From Otis tarda (taxonomy: Eukaryota; Chordata; Aves; Otidiformes; Otididae): 64,000 nucleotides of DNA. The DNA is taken from assembly GCA_026413225.1 (NCBI GenBank), contig CM048557.1, forward strand, positions 64,532,987-64,596,986. Reading direction: 5' to 3'. Positions 38,201 to 50,100 of the stretch are shown in pieces (position 1 is the stretch's first letter; each line of letters opens with the position of its first letter). Below the pieces are notes generated by a model that made no database searches, was not told the origin of the DNA, and was given only the letters and a program-made list of their open reading frames with translations. A program made the position numbers and the translations under genes.

Positions 38201-38986
38201 AAAACTGCCTCTCACTCCCAGCCCAACCACAGCACACCTTGGCTCATCTGCAAAAAGGGCTTATTGACAACTCTTCAGTGTTCGTCTGTCTTGGCATACG
38301 CGGTGGCTACAGTGGTGGTGTTGATCTTGAGATCTTGTTCCTGGAACCAGGTGAGATGAAGGTGAAAGAGGTTTCATTTAAGAAGAAACGCAGTTTTAGT
38401 TCTCACTGTTGTAGAAAAACTGAGGCTCTGACCCCAGTCCCTGTGATGAATAAACCTCTCATTTGAAGGAGGGGGGGAGGAAGCACTGGAGGAACTGAGT
38501 CACTAGTTTTGAGCAATCCTGAACTCACTGCTAAAATCTCTCAACCCCACTTTTATAAGACCTGTTGCCAACAACAGCCGTGGGAGCTCAGAGCTGGAGC
38601 AGGAGAGCTGACACCACAGGCAAGTTAAAACGATGTCAGGGCTGAAACCTTCACACTGACATGTTACCAGTGGGAGCCCACGTGGTCAAGCCTCTGTCTC
38701 TGTCTGACCCAAGCTTGTTTCAAGCTTCCTTCCTGGGATGAAAGGGTTTGGGGATGTTCCTCGGCAATTCTGCCCAGCAGCCTTTTGCCACAGCGCCTTC
38801 TAACTCCCACCATCCCTGAGACCTGTGGTTCCCAAGTATCCTCAATCCAACTGCTCTCACCGAGGCAAAAGCATCTGCTTTCCCTGGTGTGGACGGGAGC
38901 AGAGATGAAAGGGCAACTTTCTCACATGTCTCCACTAGTCGCCTGCAAGTGTCCTGAGGCATTTACAAAATATACTCCACCCTCTC

Positions 38987-39009
38987 GGTCACAACCCAGA
39001 GTTGTGACC
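38987..39009. repeat. Short perfect hairpin (9-bp arms, 5-base loop)
   Basis: GGTCACAAC and GTTGTGACC flank CCAGA. A few such inverted repeats are expected by chance in 64 kb, so no function is implied. Confidence 0.35.
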
Positions 39010-41454
39010 CCACTTCTTCGAGGACACCCTCCTGTCCCCTCTCTTTTCTAGCTTCTAATACAAGGTGTGAGATGGGAGATAGCCTGGCCTGAACTTCTCC
39101 CACAGCTGCCAGTCATATATGGACATCAGTGGGACCCTGGCTGTACCAAAGTCCCCACCACATTGTTCAGGACCAGAAGACACCCAGGTAGTCAAGCACC
39201 AACACTACTTCTTGTTCTTCCAAACTTTTTGACCTTCCTACAAGCTTGGCTCCATCAGCAGGACGCTTCCATCCGATGAGGGCCCAAGGGGCGATGCAGA
39301 GCGCTGTGCCCAGGGGAAGGCAGGACGGGCAGCGGGGCAGGCGGGGAACGGGCTGCAGAAGGCAACAGGTGACAGGCTTGTGCAAGGACTGATGCACAAG
39401 TTCAGAAATGCTGCTGAACAGGCCCTACGCACAGCGACTATACAGCATGTAAATGCCTTCCCCAGCCTTCCTCTTCTCATTCTTCACTCCTGTGCCTCCT
39501 GTGCGCTGCATGTCCTGTTATGTGGGTTGTGAGACAGGGAGGCAATGGACCACACTGTGGGGACTACACATAAAGAATAGGAAGAGATGGAAAAATACAT
39601 AAAACCCATGCCCTCTGTTCTCACAGTTTTATCTTGGTGTTTGGCATTTTCCTCCAAGCTCCAATGCCTGGCTTCACATCAATTCACGGACTCCAGCTTT
39701 CATCTAAAAAAAATTATAATTGCACGACATTCCAGCTCCTATTGATGTGGGGAAGAAGTGCAAGTCAGAATCCAAAGTATTCATAATCCAGATGTTAAAA
39801 AAAAAAAGAAAAATACTTTGACATTCGTTATTTCAGAAAGCTCTTGATTTCTGAGCGAGCCGTGATTTTCAGACAACCTGAGTCATCATTTCTGAATGCT
39901 CCGGTTTGGCAGCCCCGTACATATTTAGTAATACAAACCCTGACTTGCAGCTTCCAGTGAGAATCCTAACAGCATGATAAGACAGATTTTCATCTCATTC
40001 ACGTCATTTCCAAATATCAGGAAATTTACTTAGCAGCAAGAGCTGTAAAAGCTGTGAAATGGTCTCCCCGGGGAGGAGCAGAAACCTCCTGACCACACAC
40101 TCGAATAGCTGAGCAAACCAACAGAGAGCAGGCAGCAGCGAACGTCTCTTTCCTTTCTGGCCAGGGGACAGAGCAGATGATCCCAGACACGTTTTCCTCT
40201 TCATTTCTCCTGGCTCTCGGTATCGCTAATCAAGTCCTCATACCACAGCCACCGGAGCCTCTCTCATATCCAACTGGAGAAACAGCAACTTCGGCAGGAG
40301 GAGCACACAGCTTCAAGGGAAAATACTGTTGCAAACCATTTAGGACTTCACAAGGAGTAAAGAACCTGCGCCAGTCTTTGAGAATGCATTCAAAGCCTCT
40401 TCATCCAGCAGTCAGAATTGCGTTTTTTACATTAAAATCCCTTAGGCACTTGGAGTCTGTGAGATTTTTTTTCCATTGCCTATCAAGCAGTGGTATTAAA
40501 AATGATGTTTCTGGCAGCAGATCCAGCCCGAGTAGATGTGAGATAATTTTCATCTATTCATTCTAGACCATCTGCTTCTCACCCTCAACTTTCAAAGGCC
40601 TTGAATGAGACGTAGGCCACTAAATTTTATAGCTAAATTTCATGAACCTCTTTGAAAATGAAAGGATTGCACAGAACACAAATTTAGAGACATCAAAGGG
40701 ACCTTCCCTTTTCATGCAAGCACCAAAAGCAGTGCAAAGGGAACTAATTATAATTTGCTCTATTGCCAGATTTTGCACTGGAGCAAATACGAGCATTTTA
40801 TGCTTTAAACTTTACAAACCTGTGGCTGTCAGCTTAATATACTCCTAAAGCCAGGACCAAATTAATAGACTAAAATCATCTTGCATCCACTTAGGCAAGC
40901 AATGAAGCCAAAAGAGCTGGCAGGCTAGCTCATGGAAAAATGCTTTCTTTTCTTGTATCCCTGCTTTGTTTTTTTTTAAAAAGATCAATATTTCTTTACA
41001 TATTCAGTGGCAGCGTAAACACTAATTCAACTTTTTCAAGAGCAAACATATTGCACAGATACTTGTAAATGAGCTGATCTTCATCCATACTGCCAACAGA
41101 GTCTGGAGGGAAGACAATCGAAACGGCAGTGCCTTGAAAAAGTATGGTAGAGTTCAGGGACCTCGGCCAAATGTCGCTGACTCAGGATCTGCTGACTCGA
41201 GCGGCTGAAATCATTACGTAGACATGTGTGTTCCAGGCAGGCAATGGAGGGGAAGAGCTGCTGCCCTAAATTATGAAGCAAGATCCAGGTGAAATTACGA
41301 AAATCAAGGAAATAGCTTTATAGCAGAAAATTAGGCTTCTAGTCCAAGCACGAGTCTACACATGCACTTTCCAGCAAGGGTGATGGTAGGGCAGAGTGAC
41401 CCTGATGCCACTTGAAATCAAGGAGAAGTGAAGCTGGGGAAGAACCTCCCTTTG

Positions 41455-42643
41455 ATATTTGACAAACCTGATCACCTTCTATGACAACGTAACCTGCTCA
41501 GTTGATGGCGGGCTAGTGGTTGACATGGTCTACCTGGATTTCTCCAAGGCTTTCGCTACAGTCTCCAACAGCCTCCTCCTAGAGAAACTGATGTGCTACA
41601 GTCTAGACAAGTGGTCTGCGTGGTGGGTGGGGAACAGGCTGACAGGCTGCACCCAGAGGGTGGTGGTCAATCGCTCCTTTTCAACCTGGCAACCTGTCAC
41701 AAGCGGAGTCCCTCAGGGATCGATATTGGGCCCAATGCTGTTTAATATTTTCATAAGTGATCTGGATGATGGGATGAAGCGTACCCTGATGAAGTTTGCT
41801 GATCATACCAAACCAACCGGGGAAGTGGACACTTCACAAGGGAGAGCCACCCTGCAGGAGGTCTTGGATAGGCTGGAAGAGTGGGCTAACAAGAACCTTA
41901 TGAAGTTCAAGGACAAGATTAAGGTCTTGCACCTGGGAAAATATAATGCAGGAGTGCAGCACAGGCTGGAAAAGGACCTGGGGGTCCTGGTGGACCACAA
42001 GCTCAATATGAGTGAACAGTGTGCTGCTGTGGCAAAGAAAGCCAACGGGATACTGGGCTGCATCAACAAGGGCATCACCAGCAGAGCGAAAGAAGTCATT
42101 ATCCCATTCTACTCACCGCTTGTCAGGCCACACATGGAACACTGTTCAGTTTTGGTCTCTGCTATCCAAAAAAAAAGACATGGACAGGCTGGAGAGGGTC
42201 CAGAGAAGGGGCACAAAGATTATCAAAGGACTGGGAAGCCTGCCACATGAGGAAAGGCTGAGAGAACTGGGTTTGTTCAGCCTTGAGAAAAGAAGGCTTA
42301 GGGGAGACCTTATCACTGTGTTCCACTGTTTAAAGAGTGGCTACAAAGAAGATGGAGACTCTCTGTTTACAAGGAGTCACATAGAAAAGATTAGGAGTAA
42401 TGGGTACAAGTTACTCCTGGGGACATTCTAACTGGACACAAGAGGAAAATTTTTCACAATGAGAACAATCAGCCATTGGGATAATCTCCCCAGGGAAGTG
42501 GTAGATTCCCCAGCACTGGACACTTTTAAGATTCAGCTGGACAGGGTGCTGGGCCATCTTGTCTAGACTGTGCTTTTGCCAAGAAAGGTTGGACCAGATG
42601 ATCCTTGAGGTCCCTTCCAACCTGGTATTCTATGAGTCTATTG
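41455..42643 (+). mobile_element. CR1 LINE with decayed ORF2 and 3' end (plus strand)
   Basis: This is the longest mobile element in the window. It begins inside the reverse transcriptase domain and continues through the end of ORF2 to the CR1 3' tail (GATGATCCTTGAGGTCCCTTCC, ending in ATTCTATG at 42627-42634). The second terminal octamer is degenerate. Unlike the three other copies in the window it lies on the plus strand, facing PRKCH and HIF1A. It ends about 2.7 kb beyond the PRKCH stop codon. The 5' edge is uncertain; an in-frame stop at 41453-41455 lies just before the recognisable LTNLITFYDN block. Confidence 0.93.
41459..42566 (+). pseudogene. CR1 ORF2 reverse transcriptase remnant
   Basis: Non-LTR reverse transcriptase copies CR1 RNA at the target site; this copy is broken. 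The first frame, open from about 41459, keeps motif A (VYLDFSKAF), although the usual D after KAF is A, and motif B/4 (SGVPQGSILGP). The catalytic FADD box reads FADH: codon 41804-41806 is CAT, so the second catalytic aspartate is lost. The frame shifts at the A9 run 42168-42176. It continues in another frame with LERVQRRGTKIIKG and [14 protein letters not shown], meets a TAA at 42429-42431, and after more ORF2 text (LPREVVDSPALDTFK) reaches a TAG at 42564-42566. The endonuclease domain and ORF1 are missing. It cannot encode an active enzyme. Confidence 0.9.
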
Positions 42644-45364
42644 TTTGATCCCTGCCCCATCAAGCCAACAAGCCCTGGGCAAAGCAGGTACTGGCTGGCC
42701 AAGGCAGGAGCTTTTCCTGTTCCCCAGCGTGTCCTTTGACACCATTTTTCATCTTCTAGTGATCTGCAAGTTTTCTGATTCACAGTTCACAAAAATTCTA
42801 ACAGCACCTATAAAGATGTCTTAGCTTCCATTCCCCGAACTTTCAGGACACAGATTGGTGGGTATTGCTGCACCAATAAAAGTCTCCAAACGTGAATATT
42901 CCACATTCTTCATACTGCCAGTGGTGTAAGCAAAGCTGCTTGGATCCTGGGGCCATGGAGATGAGATCACATTTTGATGGGGAAGGCAACACTATGGCAC
43001 TACGTTCTCCAGCAAGAATCAATCCAGAAGGTCTCCAGAGCCCGAGAAATAACACAACCAAAGAAACCCTAGGATGACACAAACATGCTGGCAAAAAAAA
43101 GTATATCACTTACTGTTTTCCTGCACTGATCTCCAGGGAAGGAGAGATCATTCATAATCCTCAACAGTGGGAGAGTAAAAAAGCTGTCAACGCAAAATTC
43201 ATAGGAAGTTTTGGTGCTCTCCTCCTGGTGTCCAGCTTAGCTGCACTCACCCCTTGCCAAGTCAGCACGGCTGCAGTCATAACGCTGGGAAACTGAGTGA
43301 GGAGTTGCCCAGGGTCACGCCTGCACCAGACAGGTGAACACTACGCTTAATTCACAGGTGAATAAGATGCACAGTGGCCCCCTCATGCAAATGCAATCAT
43401 CCCTGTACCATTTCTTCCTATATGGGAAAGCAATTCAAGTCAGCCTGCACGACTGGTTCTTGGATCATTTTTCTGGATATCTGCTCTTCCTTCTCCTACT
43501 TACATTACACAACCTGTCTTTCGTCCTCTCTTGCCCCACTTTGAAGAAGCTGAGTATCTACAGACCAGCAAAGAAAAGAGAGGCTGGCTGGCTGCGATGT
43601 GGCCAGAAGATGCCAATGGAAGGGAGGCAGACCAGAGGATGAAGCTGTGCTTATGTGAAAGAGGAGATGGAGGAAAGAAAGAAAGAAGGAGAACTGGTAT
43701 AATACACACGCACAAAGGCAAGAAGAGTCCAAGAGTAACTGAACTGCTGTTAAACAGTTCAGCAGATATTTAGGGGCAGAAGTAAAAGGGACTCAGTGAA
43801 GTAGAGAGGGCTTGGGTGGGAAAGGGTAACACTGGTATGTAAATCTCAGCTTTGATTGCTTATTTCTAACTCGGTCTCACAGCAGGTGAGCACATACATA
43901 CTGGTGGGTCTGTGCTGCAACAGGGCTTGCACCTGTCGAAGGAGCTTATGCTCCCCTACATGACCTTCACTGTTGCAGTGGTGCAAGGTCTGTGCGGAAG
44001 AGTTCCTCTCTGCCGTACCTCATCCTTCGCTCAAGTTAAAGCATGTCACCAACACTATACAAACATGACCAGCTTTGCACAAGGTTTGAAATCCCTCACC
44101 TTCCCCAGTAATTCACATCTGCCCAAGGAAAAGGCTAGCCCAGCAAGGAGTGCAAAGGTGTGCCATGGGGCCACAGAAAAATCCTGCAACTTCCAGAAGA
44201 GTGGGGACAGCACAGAACCATCTCCTAGAGTGTCCGGTTTCTACAAACTGCACTGAAAAATTGTCTGTCGGCCTCTGGCAGAGGCTTGAGGCTGCAACTG
44301 ATTAGAAGTGCCCTGTGAGTAATAAGCCCTTAAATGCCAACCAGACCAAGTCACCTTGTTTCTCAGATAAGGTTTATCATTCTCATGGGAGAAAGTCATC
44401 CTTTTGTGTTACCTGTTGGTCAACAACTCTGCTTTCAAGCAATTTCCCAGCTCTGCGGCTCCCATCGCAATAACGCTATAAATAATTTAAGCGCTACCAC
44501 TTTGGATCAAAATTTTAATGAGGCACTAAACCCACAAAAGGGGCTCTGTATAGCATAATTAAATAGAATGGGCCTAAATAAACAGTAAGGTTTTACAAGT
44601 TACGTTATAGTTGAAAACAGCTGGGAGGCAAAGAAAGGAGCATTGAAGATGCATGATGTAAAAAGGCATTTCACAGAATGCAAACACTAAAACTTTTCAT
44701 ATCGCACAAACAGTAAAACACTACGAGCACATGACTTCCCTTTGCTTTGGAAGAATCTGTGCGGGGCACAGGGAATTTGTTTTTCTTCCCTTCTGCCAGT
44801 CAGCACAATGAAATATTTCACATGAAAATCCAAACAGTGGCAAAGAGAGCCATTTGTCCTTCAGAAAGAAATAAATACTGCAGAAACAGGTGAAGTCAGT
44901 AGAACACCTGGTTCAGTCAGGCCATGGGATGCTGGATCACAACTCCAAAACGCCAGACAGTGTTGGGACTCCTCAAAATAGTCTTGCAAACAATCAGAAT
45001 TGTAACAAGTCTGTTTGGCTCAGAGCTGCAAGACACTTGTTTCATGCTCACACCGACTCCTCGAATCCACTGCAAGCAGTGACATCCAGGCTGAGCCATC
45101 TAGCTCAGCATTCAATTCTCTGTCTGCATCAGCTATTTACAATATTGTGTCTGCTCCACCCCTGTCAATATTTGATCCAAGAGCTGCACAAATCCTACAA
45201 ACACAGGAAGGTTTCGATTTCACATTAAGGTAACGTTGACAGTGGTCCTGCTGTATCACGTAAAGTCAGTGCACTGTTACTCCTTGAGAATGAAACTTCT
45301 GGTAAACTTGGTTTTAATTTCATTTCCCCCCAGTCCTCTCAGCAGCCCTTCCCCAGAGCCGTAG
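42644..45364 (-). other. PRKCH: Presumed PRKCH 3' UTR and downstream flank
   Basis: This stretch follows the PRKCH stop codon in the direction of transcription. Scanning the minus strand I found no AATAAA hexamer. The variant ATTAAA occurs at 45318-45313, about 50 bases after the stop, and at 44519-44514, about 850 bases after it. The second is the more plausible poly(A) signal from distance. No other gene is seen. A stretch near 43290-43320 (GGGAAACTGAGTGAGGAG, then TTGCCCAGGGTCAC) faintly recalls a MIR core. Confidence 0.5.
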
Positions 45365-45511
45365 CTATTGCTGCAGTTCTGGGCTTGTGAATGAAAAGTT
45401 TCTGAATTCATCTTGGTTTATCATCGGAAGAATTCCTTCTTCAATGGGAGTCAGAATGGGCTCCTCTTTTATGAAATCTGGATCAAAGTTGCTCACGTCA
45501 TCTTTAGATTT
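45365..45511 (-). CDS. PRKCH: PRKCH last coding exon (protein kinase C eta, C-terminal tail)
   Basis: PKC eta is a calcium-independent, diacylglycerol-activated serine/threonine kinase of the novel PKC group, acting at membranes in epithelial and immune cells. This exon encodes its last 48 residues and the stop TAG (45367-45365). The minus strand shows a GACAG acceptor, then KSKDDVSNFDPDFIKEEP, the turn motif ILTPIEEG with its phosphorylatable T, MINQDEFRNF and the hydrophobic motif FRNFSF with its phosphorylatable S, ending SPELQQ. The family ending in human eta is SPELQP. Other novel PKCs differ clearly here (epsilon ends FGEDLMP; delta and theta have FDREFL/FDKEFL-type tails). The phase is 0 at the acceptor and joins directly to the exon at 46961. 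Both priming-phosphorylation motifs are intact. Confidence 0.97.
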   Translation of the reverse strand, partial: KSKDDVSNFDPDFIKEEPILTPIEEGILPMINQDEFRNFSFTSPELQQ

Positions 45512-46960
45512 CTGTCAAATGGAAAAGACAAAGGAAGGAGATGTCAAAAGTACGTATCATCTGCTTCATCCTCGCTATGCATCTTTATCCTGGTCTTGAG
45601 TGCAATGAACCGTCCCCTCCGTAACCCGGGCTGAGCTTACTGAAAGCTTTATCTGGGGTTGGAGTGAGTGCCCCCACAGAGCTTCTCACACTGCAAAGCC
45701 TTTTAGAGCCTCTGCAGGCTCCTGACAGGCAAACCCCTCTCTGATTTAACTTGACACCACCTCTGAGGGGTTGCCTCAGACGTGGCAGGGCAGGGCACAT
45801 AAATCAGTTCCTTTCCTCGAGTCAGGTCTGGGTCCTCCTCCTGGGTCAGCACAGACCCAGCCATTTGAAGGAGCTATCAGCCATGTTTCCAATTAGCCGA
45901 CTCCACACAGTCTCTCCTTATCTGCAGAGTGTCTCCGCTGGGTTTTGGGGGGGGCGTACACTCCTCTGTGTGCGAGCCATTAAACTTGCACAATAATGAA
46001 TTACTGGGCCGTGGGAAGACGAATGGCTTGCCTCCAGGTGCTGGATTCCTCGCTGCGTGCCACAAAGTGGGACTGTTTACAATGCACACACACAAACGGG
46101 GTTTGTGGCACATTTTGACAAGGCATGTGTTTTTCCTACATCCAAAACAAGATGTTTTATTGACATTAAAGTCTAATGTTCCCAGATCCTGTCCAGCTCA
46201 TGGTGGACTTATGAGGCCTTTGATTCTGGTCAAGAAACAACTCAAGGCCCTGATCTTGAGCTGCCACAGCGACTCTGAGTGCCTGATCCCACACTCAGTG
46301 AGCTTCATGGAACAGGACTGGGTTGACCACTGCCACTATGAGTTTGCAGAGTGACCACAGCACCAGACAAAGCCACTCCAAGTGATAACTTTAACAGCAA
46401 GGAAGCTGTAGAGATGCCTTGGAAAGGCTCTCCACAGACAGCATCCTTTGGGCTGTGTAGCACCACTGGGAAAAGGGGCAGCACTTTGTCCTCTGCAGCC
46501 TGTCTGCCATTTGAACCACTGACCTGACAGCACCTGAGCAGGGAACCCTGTGCTGGGTGCTGTACAGACAGAGAGAGACAAAAGAAAGACAGCCCAGTCC
46601 TGAAAAGGTAGGTGGAGTGGTCAGAATGAGGATTACCTACCCTGTTTTATATTTGGGGCGAGGCAAAGGGTAGTTAGGTGACTAATCTGCTGCAGTTGCT
46701 TTTACAAACCTGCTTCTTTTGGCTGAGTTGGCTTTGAAAATCCAGCATGAAGGGAAAAAGCGACCTGTACCACACCAGGTGGCCAAACAGCAGCCAAGCC
46801 AAGACCAGAGATCTCACCTCCTGGCTCTCGGGCCAGGGCTTTTGTGTCAAGGTTGCCCTTTCTCCACCTCCTTTCCTGTCTCATGGGAATAAATCTGCTG
46901 ATAGAGCCCAGAAGAGAAAAAAAACATGATCCCTTTCCCCCATCCCTCCTTCCCACGTAC
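45512..46960 (-). other. PRKCH: PRKCH last intron (1,449 bp)
   Basis: The intron lies between the two recognised PRKCH exons, with GT donor at 46960-46959 and AG acceptor at 45513-45512, phase 0. I see no repeat or gene in it. It contains a run of eight G at about 45945-45953. Confidence 0.93.
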
Positions 46961-47104
46961 AATTCGGGGCCTGAACGGTGGCTCCATCTGACGTTGGTTC
47001 AGCAGGTCCCAGTCCAGATCTTTGAAGTAGGGGTGCCGCAGAATCGCGCTCTCACCGCCTAGCCCCGAGCTGCCCAGCCGCATGTTGGGGTTCTTCGTCA
47101 TGAA
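46961..47104 (-). CDS. PRKCH: PRKCH penultimate coding exon (end of kinase domain)
   Basis: The exon is 144 bases and encodes 48 residues, the same length as in the human eta protein as I recall it. It starts FMTKNPNMRLGS after a TTTTGCAG acceptor and ends EPPFRPRI before the donor GTACGT. It covers the last helices of the kinase C-lobe (the NPxxRLG segment and HPYFKDLDW) and the start of the AGC-kinase C-terminal extension (PPFRPRI). The eta form FMTKNPxMRLGS with ILRHP separates it from epsilon (FMTKNPHKRLG) and from delta and theta (EPxKRLG). Substitutions such as HPYFKDLDW against human HPFFKEIDW are conservative. Earlier kinase exons must lie beyond 64000 or were not recognised. Splice phase is 0 on both sides. 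Confidence 0.97.
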
Positions 47105-50100
47105 CTGCAAAACAAAAAGGGCTGTTTGTTTCCTCCCATCCGGCAGGGTCACGGGAGGGGGACCTATTAGCAGTTGCACAAAAGTTTGTCCTCAGCTTTC
47201 CTGCTGAACCCAGTTGCTGGCCAGACTTCTCAATTTCATTGTACTGGAACTGCATGCAAGGAACTTGACTCATTCTCTAGAGGAAGGGGTTGGGGTGTAT
47301 TTCTCCTTGGTCCCTTTTCTTTTGGTCAAATCCTTGGCTACCACAATATAGAAAGAATTGCATCATTTGCAACACGATAAATGTTGCACAGTGGTTTTGG
47401 TGATTATTTGCTTCTGTATTAATTTCTCAGGAATACAAGCTCACTCTCAAATGCTGCTCACCAGCCAGCCGGGCTTTGGACTGGAGTCAGTTCTGAGCTG
47501 TGTCTTTTTCCTGAACCTCAGCCTGCTGAAGCGCAGCCAGAAGCCTACGCTTTCCTTCCTGTCATCTCAGGAAACACAGTAAAATGAGCAAGGCACTGGC
47601 TTTTACAGCCCCCAAAACCCCAAGCAGATGAAAGCGGACAGATGACTGTCTCCTCTCTTGATGGTGAAGCTCTGAAAGAGGATTTCTGTTTGTAACATTT
47701 TTACTTTGCTACCAGTGAAAAGAAATCTCAGACCTCAGCCAAAGTGTCCTGATTTCCCAGGGAGCAATGAAAAAAAGCTGTACATCACGCAAACGGCACG
47801 GGAGGGCCCTGGCGGTGCCCTTTGGGTCCCGACAAGAATGATGAAGTGTGAGCACTGTCGTTATTTCTTAGGGGGAAGGGAAATATTGAAGGAGGAGGGG
47901 AATCCTTTCCTCAGGCAGGAAAAGAGTGTGTTGGCTTGTTAATTTAGGACTATAGTTCTTAAAAATTCAGTAAAAACCAATCTTTCCCCTGCCCTCAAAT
48001 ATTTCTAATTCATAGAGAAATCGGGTTATGTTTAAACTGGGAAAATAGCTGCTTTTATTTTCCTATAGAAACAGCAGCATAAAGCAAGCTCCACTCTGGT
48101 GGAGGTGTCCAGACGATTTCCTCGAAGATGAAAGAGCATTATGTTTAGCAAATAGCTGAACCAGCCAAACCAGACAATCGGTCACTGTTTCAGGAATGAC
48201 CAAGTCTGCTGCATCTTGGCAATGGGGAAATGAAAAGAAGGGGAGGTGCAGCAAGAGACCAACTTCATTCTCACTGTAGGAGCTTTTCAGAAGGTACAAA
48301 TTCTCCTAGGATGAGCGGATAAAAGGTCTAGTCATTCCCTACCTAGAGAGACGACAGGGAGAAGAAAGATGACTGCCAGGTTTATTTTAGAAGTCTCCCC
48401 AATACCCATGAGAGGGCTTATGAGCCAAAGTAGATGGGGTATCTGCAGCTGAGAGACCCTGCATGACCCCAGACTCTGCTGATATCAGCACAAAAACCTC
48501 AGCTCCAGCCTGACCTCCTGAGCCCTTTGAGGACACGTGCTATGGGATTCCCTACAGAACTGTTTTCCACCATCCCACCCTAAAACATCAGTAGAAAGAG
48601 CTGCTAAGTGCATCCAGATTTTTAAGAGCAGTCACCGGGACAGGAGCAAAGCCAAGGTGGCTTTCTGCAGCTGGGATCTTCCCATGCTTCTCCAGACTCT
48701 TCAGCCCTCAGTTATGCAACATTTCCAGGGTCATGCACAACTTCTTTGTTTCCCCAACCCTTTCAACCTGTTTTTCTCCCTTTCTACAAGCAGAACCCAA
48801 ACACAATTTGTTTCCCAAGAGACTCTGCCCCAAAATTTCTGTGGGATACTGATCCCCAGACAACAGCTTGGTTTCCAAACCAGAAATGGGTCAAGCCAAA
48901 AGCTCTCAGAGACCTGGTTCAGACAAGCCTTTGCAAGCCTTGAACTAAACTTCTTTGGTTAGCAAAAACAGGCCAGAAATCTCCTGGCAGCCCTGTCTTT
49001 CTCTAGAAACTCCCTGCCCAGCTCCTTTGTCCCCTCAGGTGGATATCTGCACCTCACTAGCTCTTATTTGCATTGCTGGAACACCTAGAAAGCTCAAACA
49101 AGATCAGAGCTCACTGGTGCTACAAGAAGCGTAGACCAAAACAGTCCAAAGAGACAAGACAAAGAGGAGAGAAGAGCTGGGAATAAGTCCCATGTCTTCT
49201 GGCTCCTGACCTACTGCCGCCTCCACTACACCACAAAGCTTCTGCTAAATGTGGAGAAGAAAAATAAAAAAATCACGAAAGCAAATAATGTCTGAAAAGG
49301 GCTGGTAACTTGCTTTGCTTGGATTCCCATTCATGCTCAACCATATAAGACCAAAACCTAAACTGGTCCGCCCATTCCCAGACCAGTTGAGAGCCCTGGG
49401 ATATAAAAGTGTGTTTACATTCCTATTTGCTTGCTTTATTCCACATGATGCCAAAATTGCACCAAGTGAAGGCATCCGATGCAACAAACTGAGAGCCAAC
49501 GTAAATGCATTCCTGGCTGCTTAAACCACCCTTTTTGGTAGGACAATGAGGATTAGCCATGGCACATCCCTTGAGGTGGGCTGTTCTGGGCTCTGAAAAA
49601 GCAAACCATAACATCCAAAACAAAATGACTGTTCAAATTCAACCGGCTAGCTCCGATTTGTGCATCGGAACCGCAGATTGAGAAACATCAGTTGGGTAAC
49701 TCTAGGCACCATCTACCCCATGTCTGGTGTCTAAAGGAGGCAGGAAGAGACCAAAGGCTTCAAATTCACCCACTGCTGGAACACATCCCCCCAGCTGGCT
49801 GCTGAGAGCGATGCCAGGCTGCCACAAAACCCCTCTGAATTAATCCTTACCTCTGACAGGAGTGAGCTGACTGATGGGACACCTGATCAAACAGCATCTT
49901 GCCCAGCTGTCAGGCGCTGGTGGCCCTCTTGCTCTATAAAAACAGAGCTTTGAAGGACAAGGGTACCAAGGGCTGGAGTGCTCCACCAGCACCGTAAACC
50001 ACCCTGGACAGGTTTCTCTAAGCTTGTTTCCCAGATACTGCAAACTCCTAACACAGGCTAGCAGGATCTTGAAAGTGAATGTAAGTCACGTACTCTAAGA

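Larger units (their letters stand above)
17793..41454. other. Intergenic DNA between HIF1A and PRKCH, central part
   Basis: I see no supportable gene. GC-rich patches (roughly 18300-18700, 20900-21450, 26200-28300, 31000-34200) carry long overlapping open frames on both strands, the largest 263 codons at 31077-31868 (minus), but the translations have no recognisable domain and low-complexity P/S/R/L composition. Poly(A) runs and two short tandem duplications are listed separately. An AT-rich, homeodomain-core-rich patch lies at 35510-35730. Confidence 0.6.
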
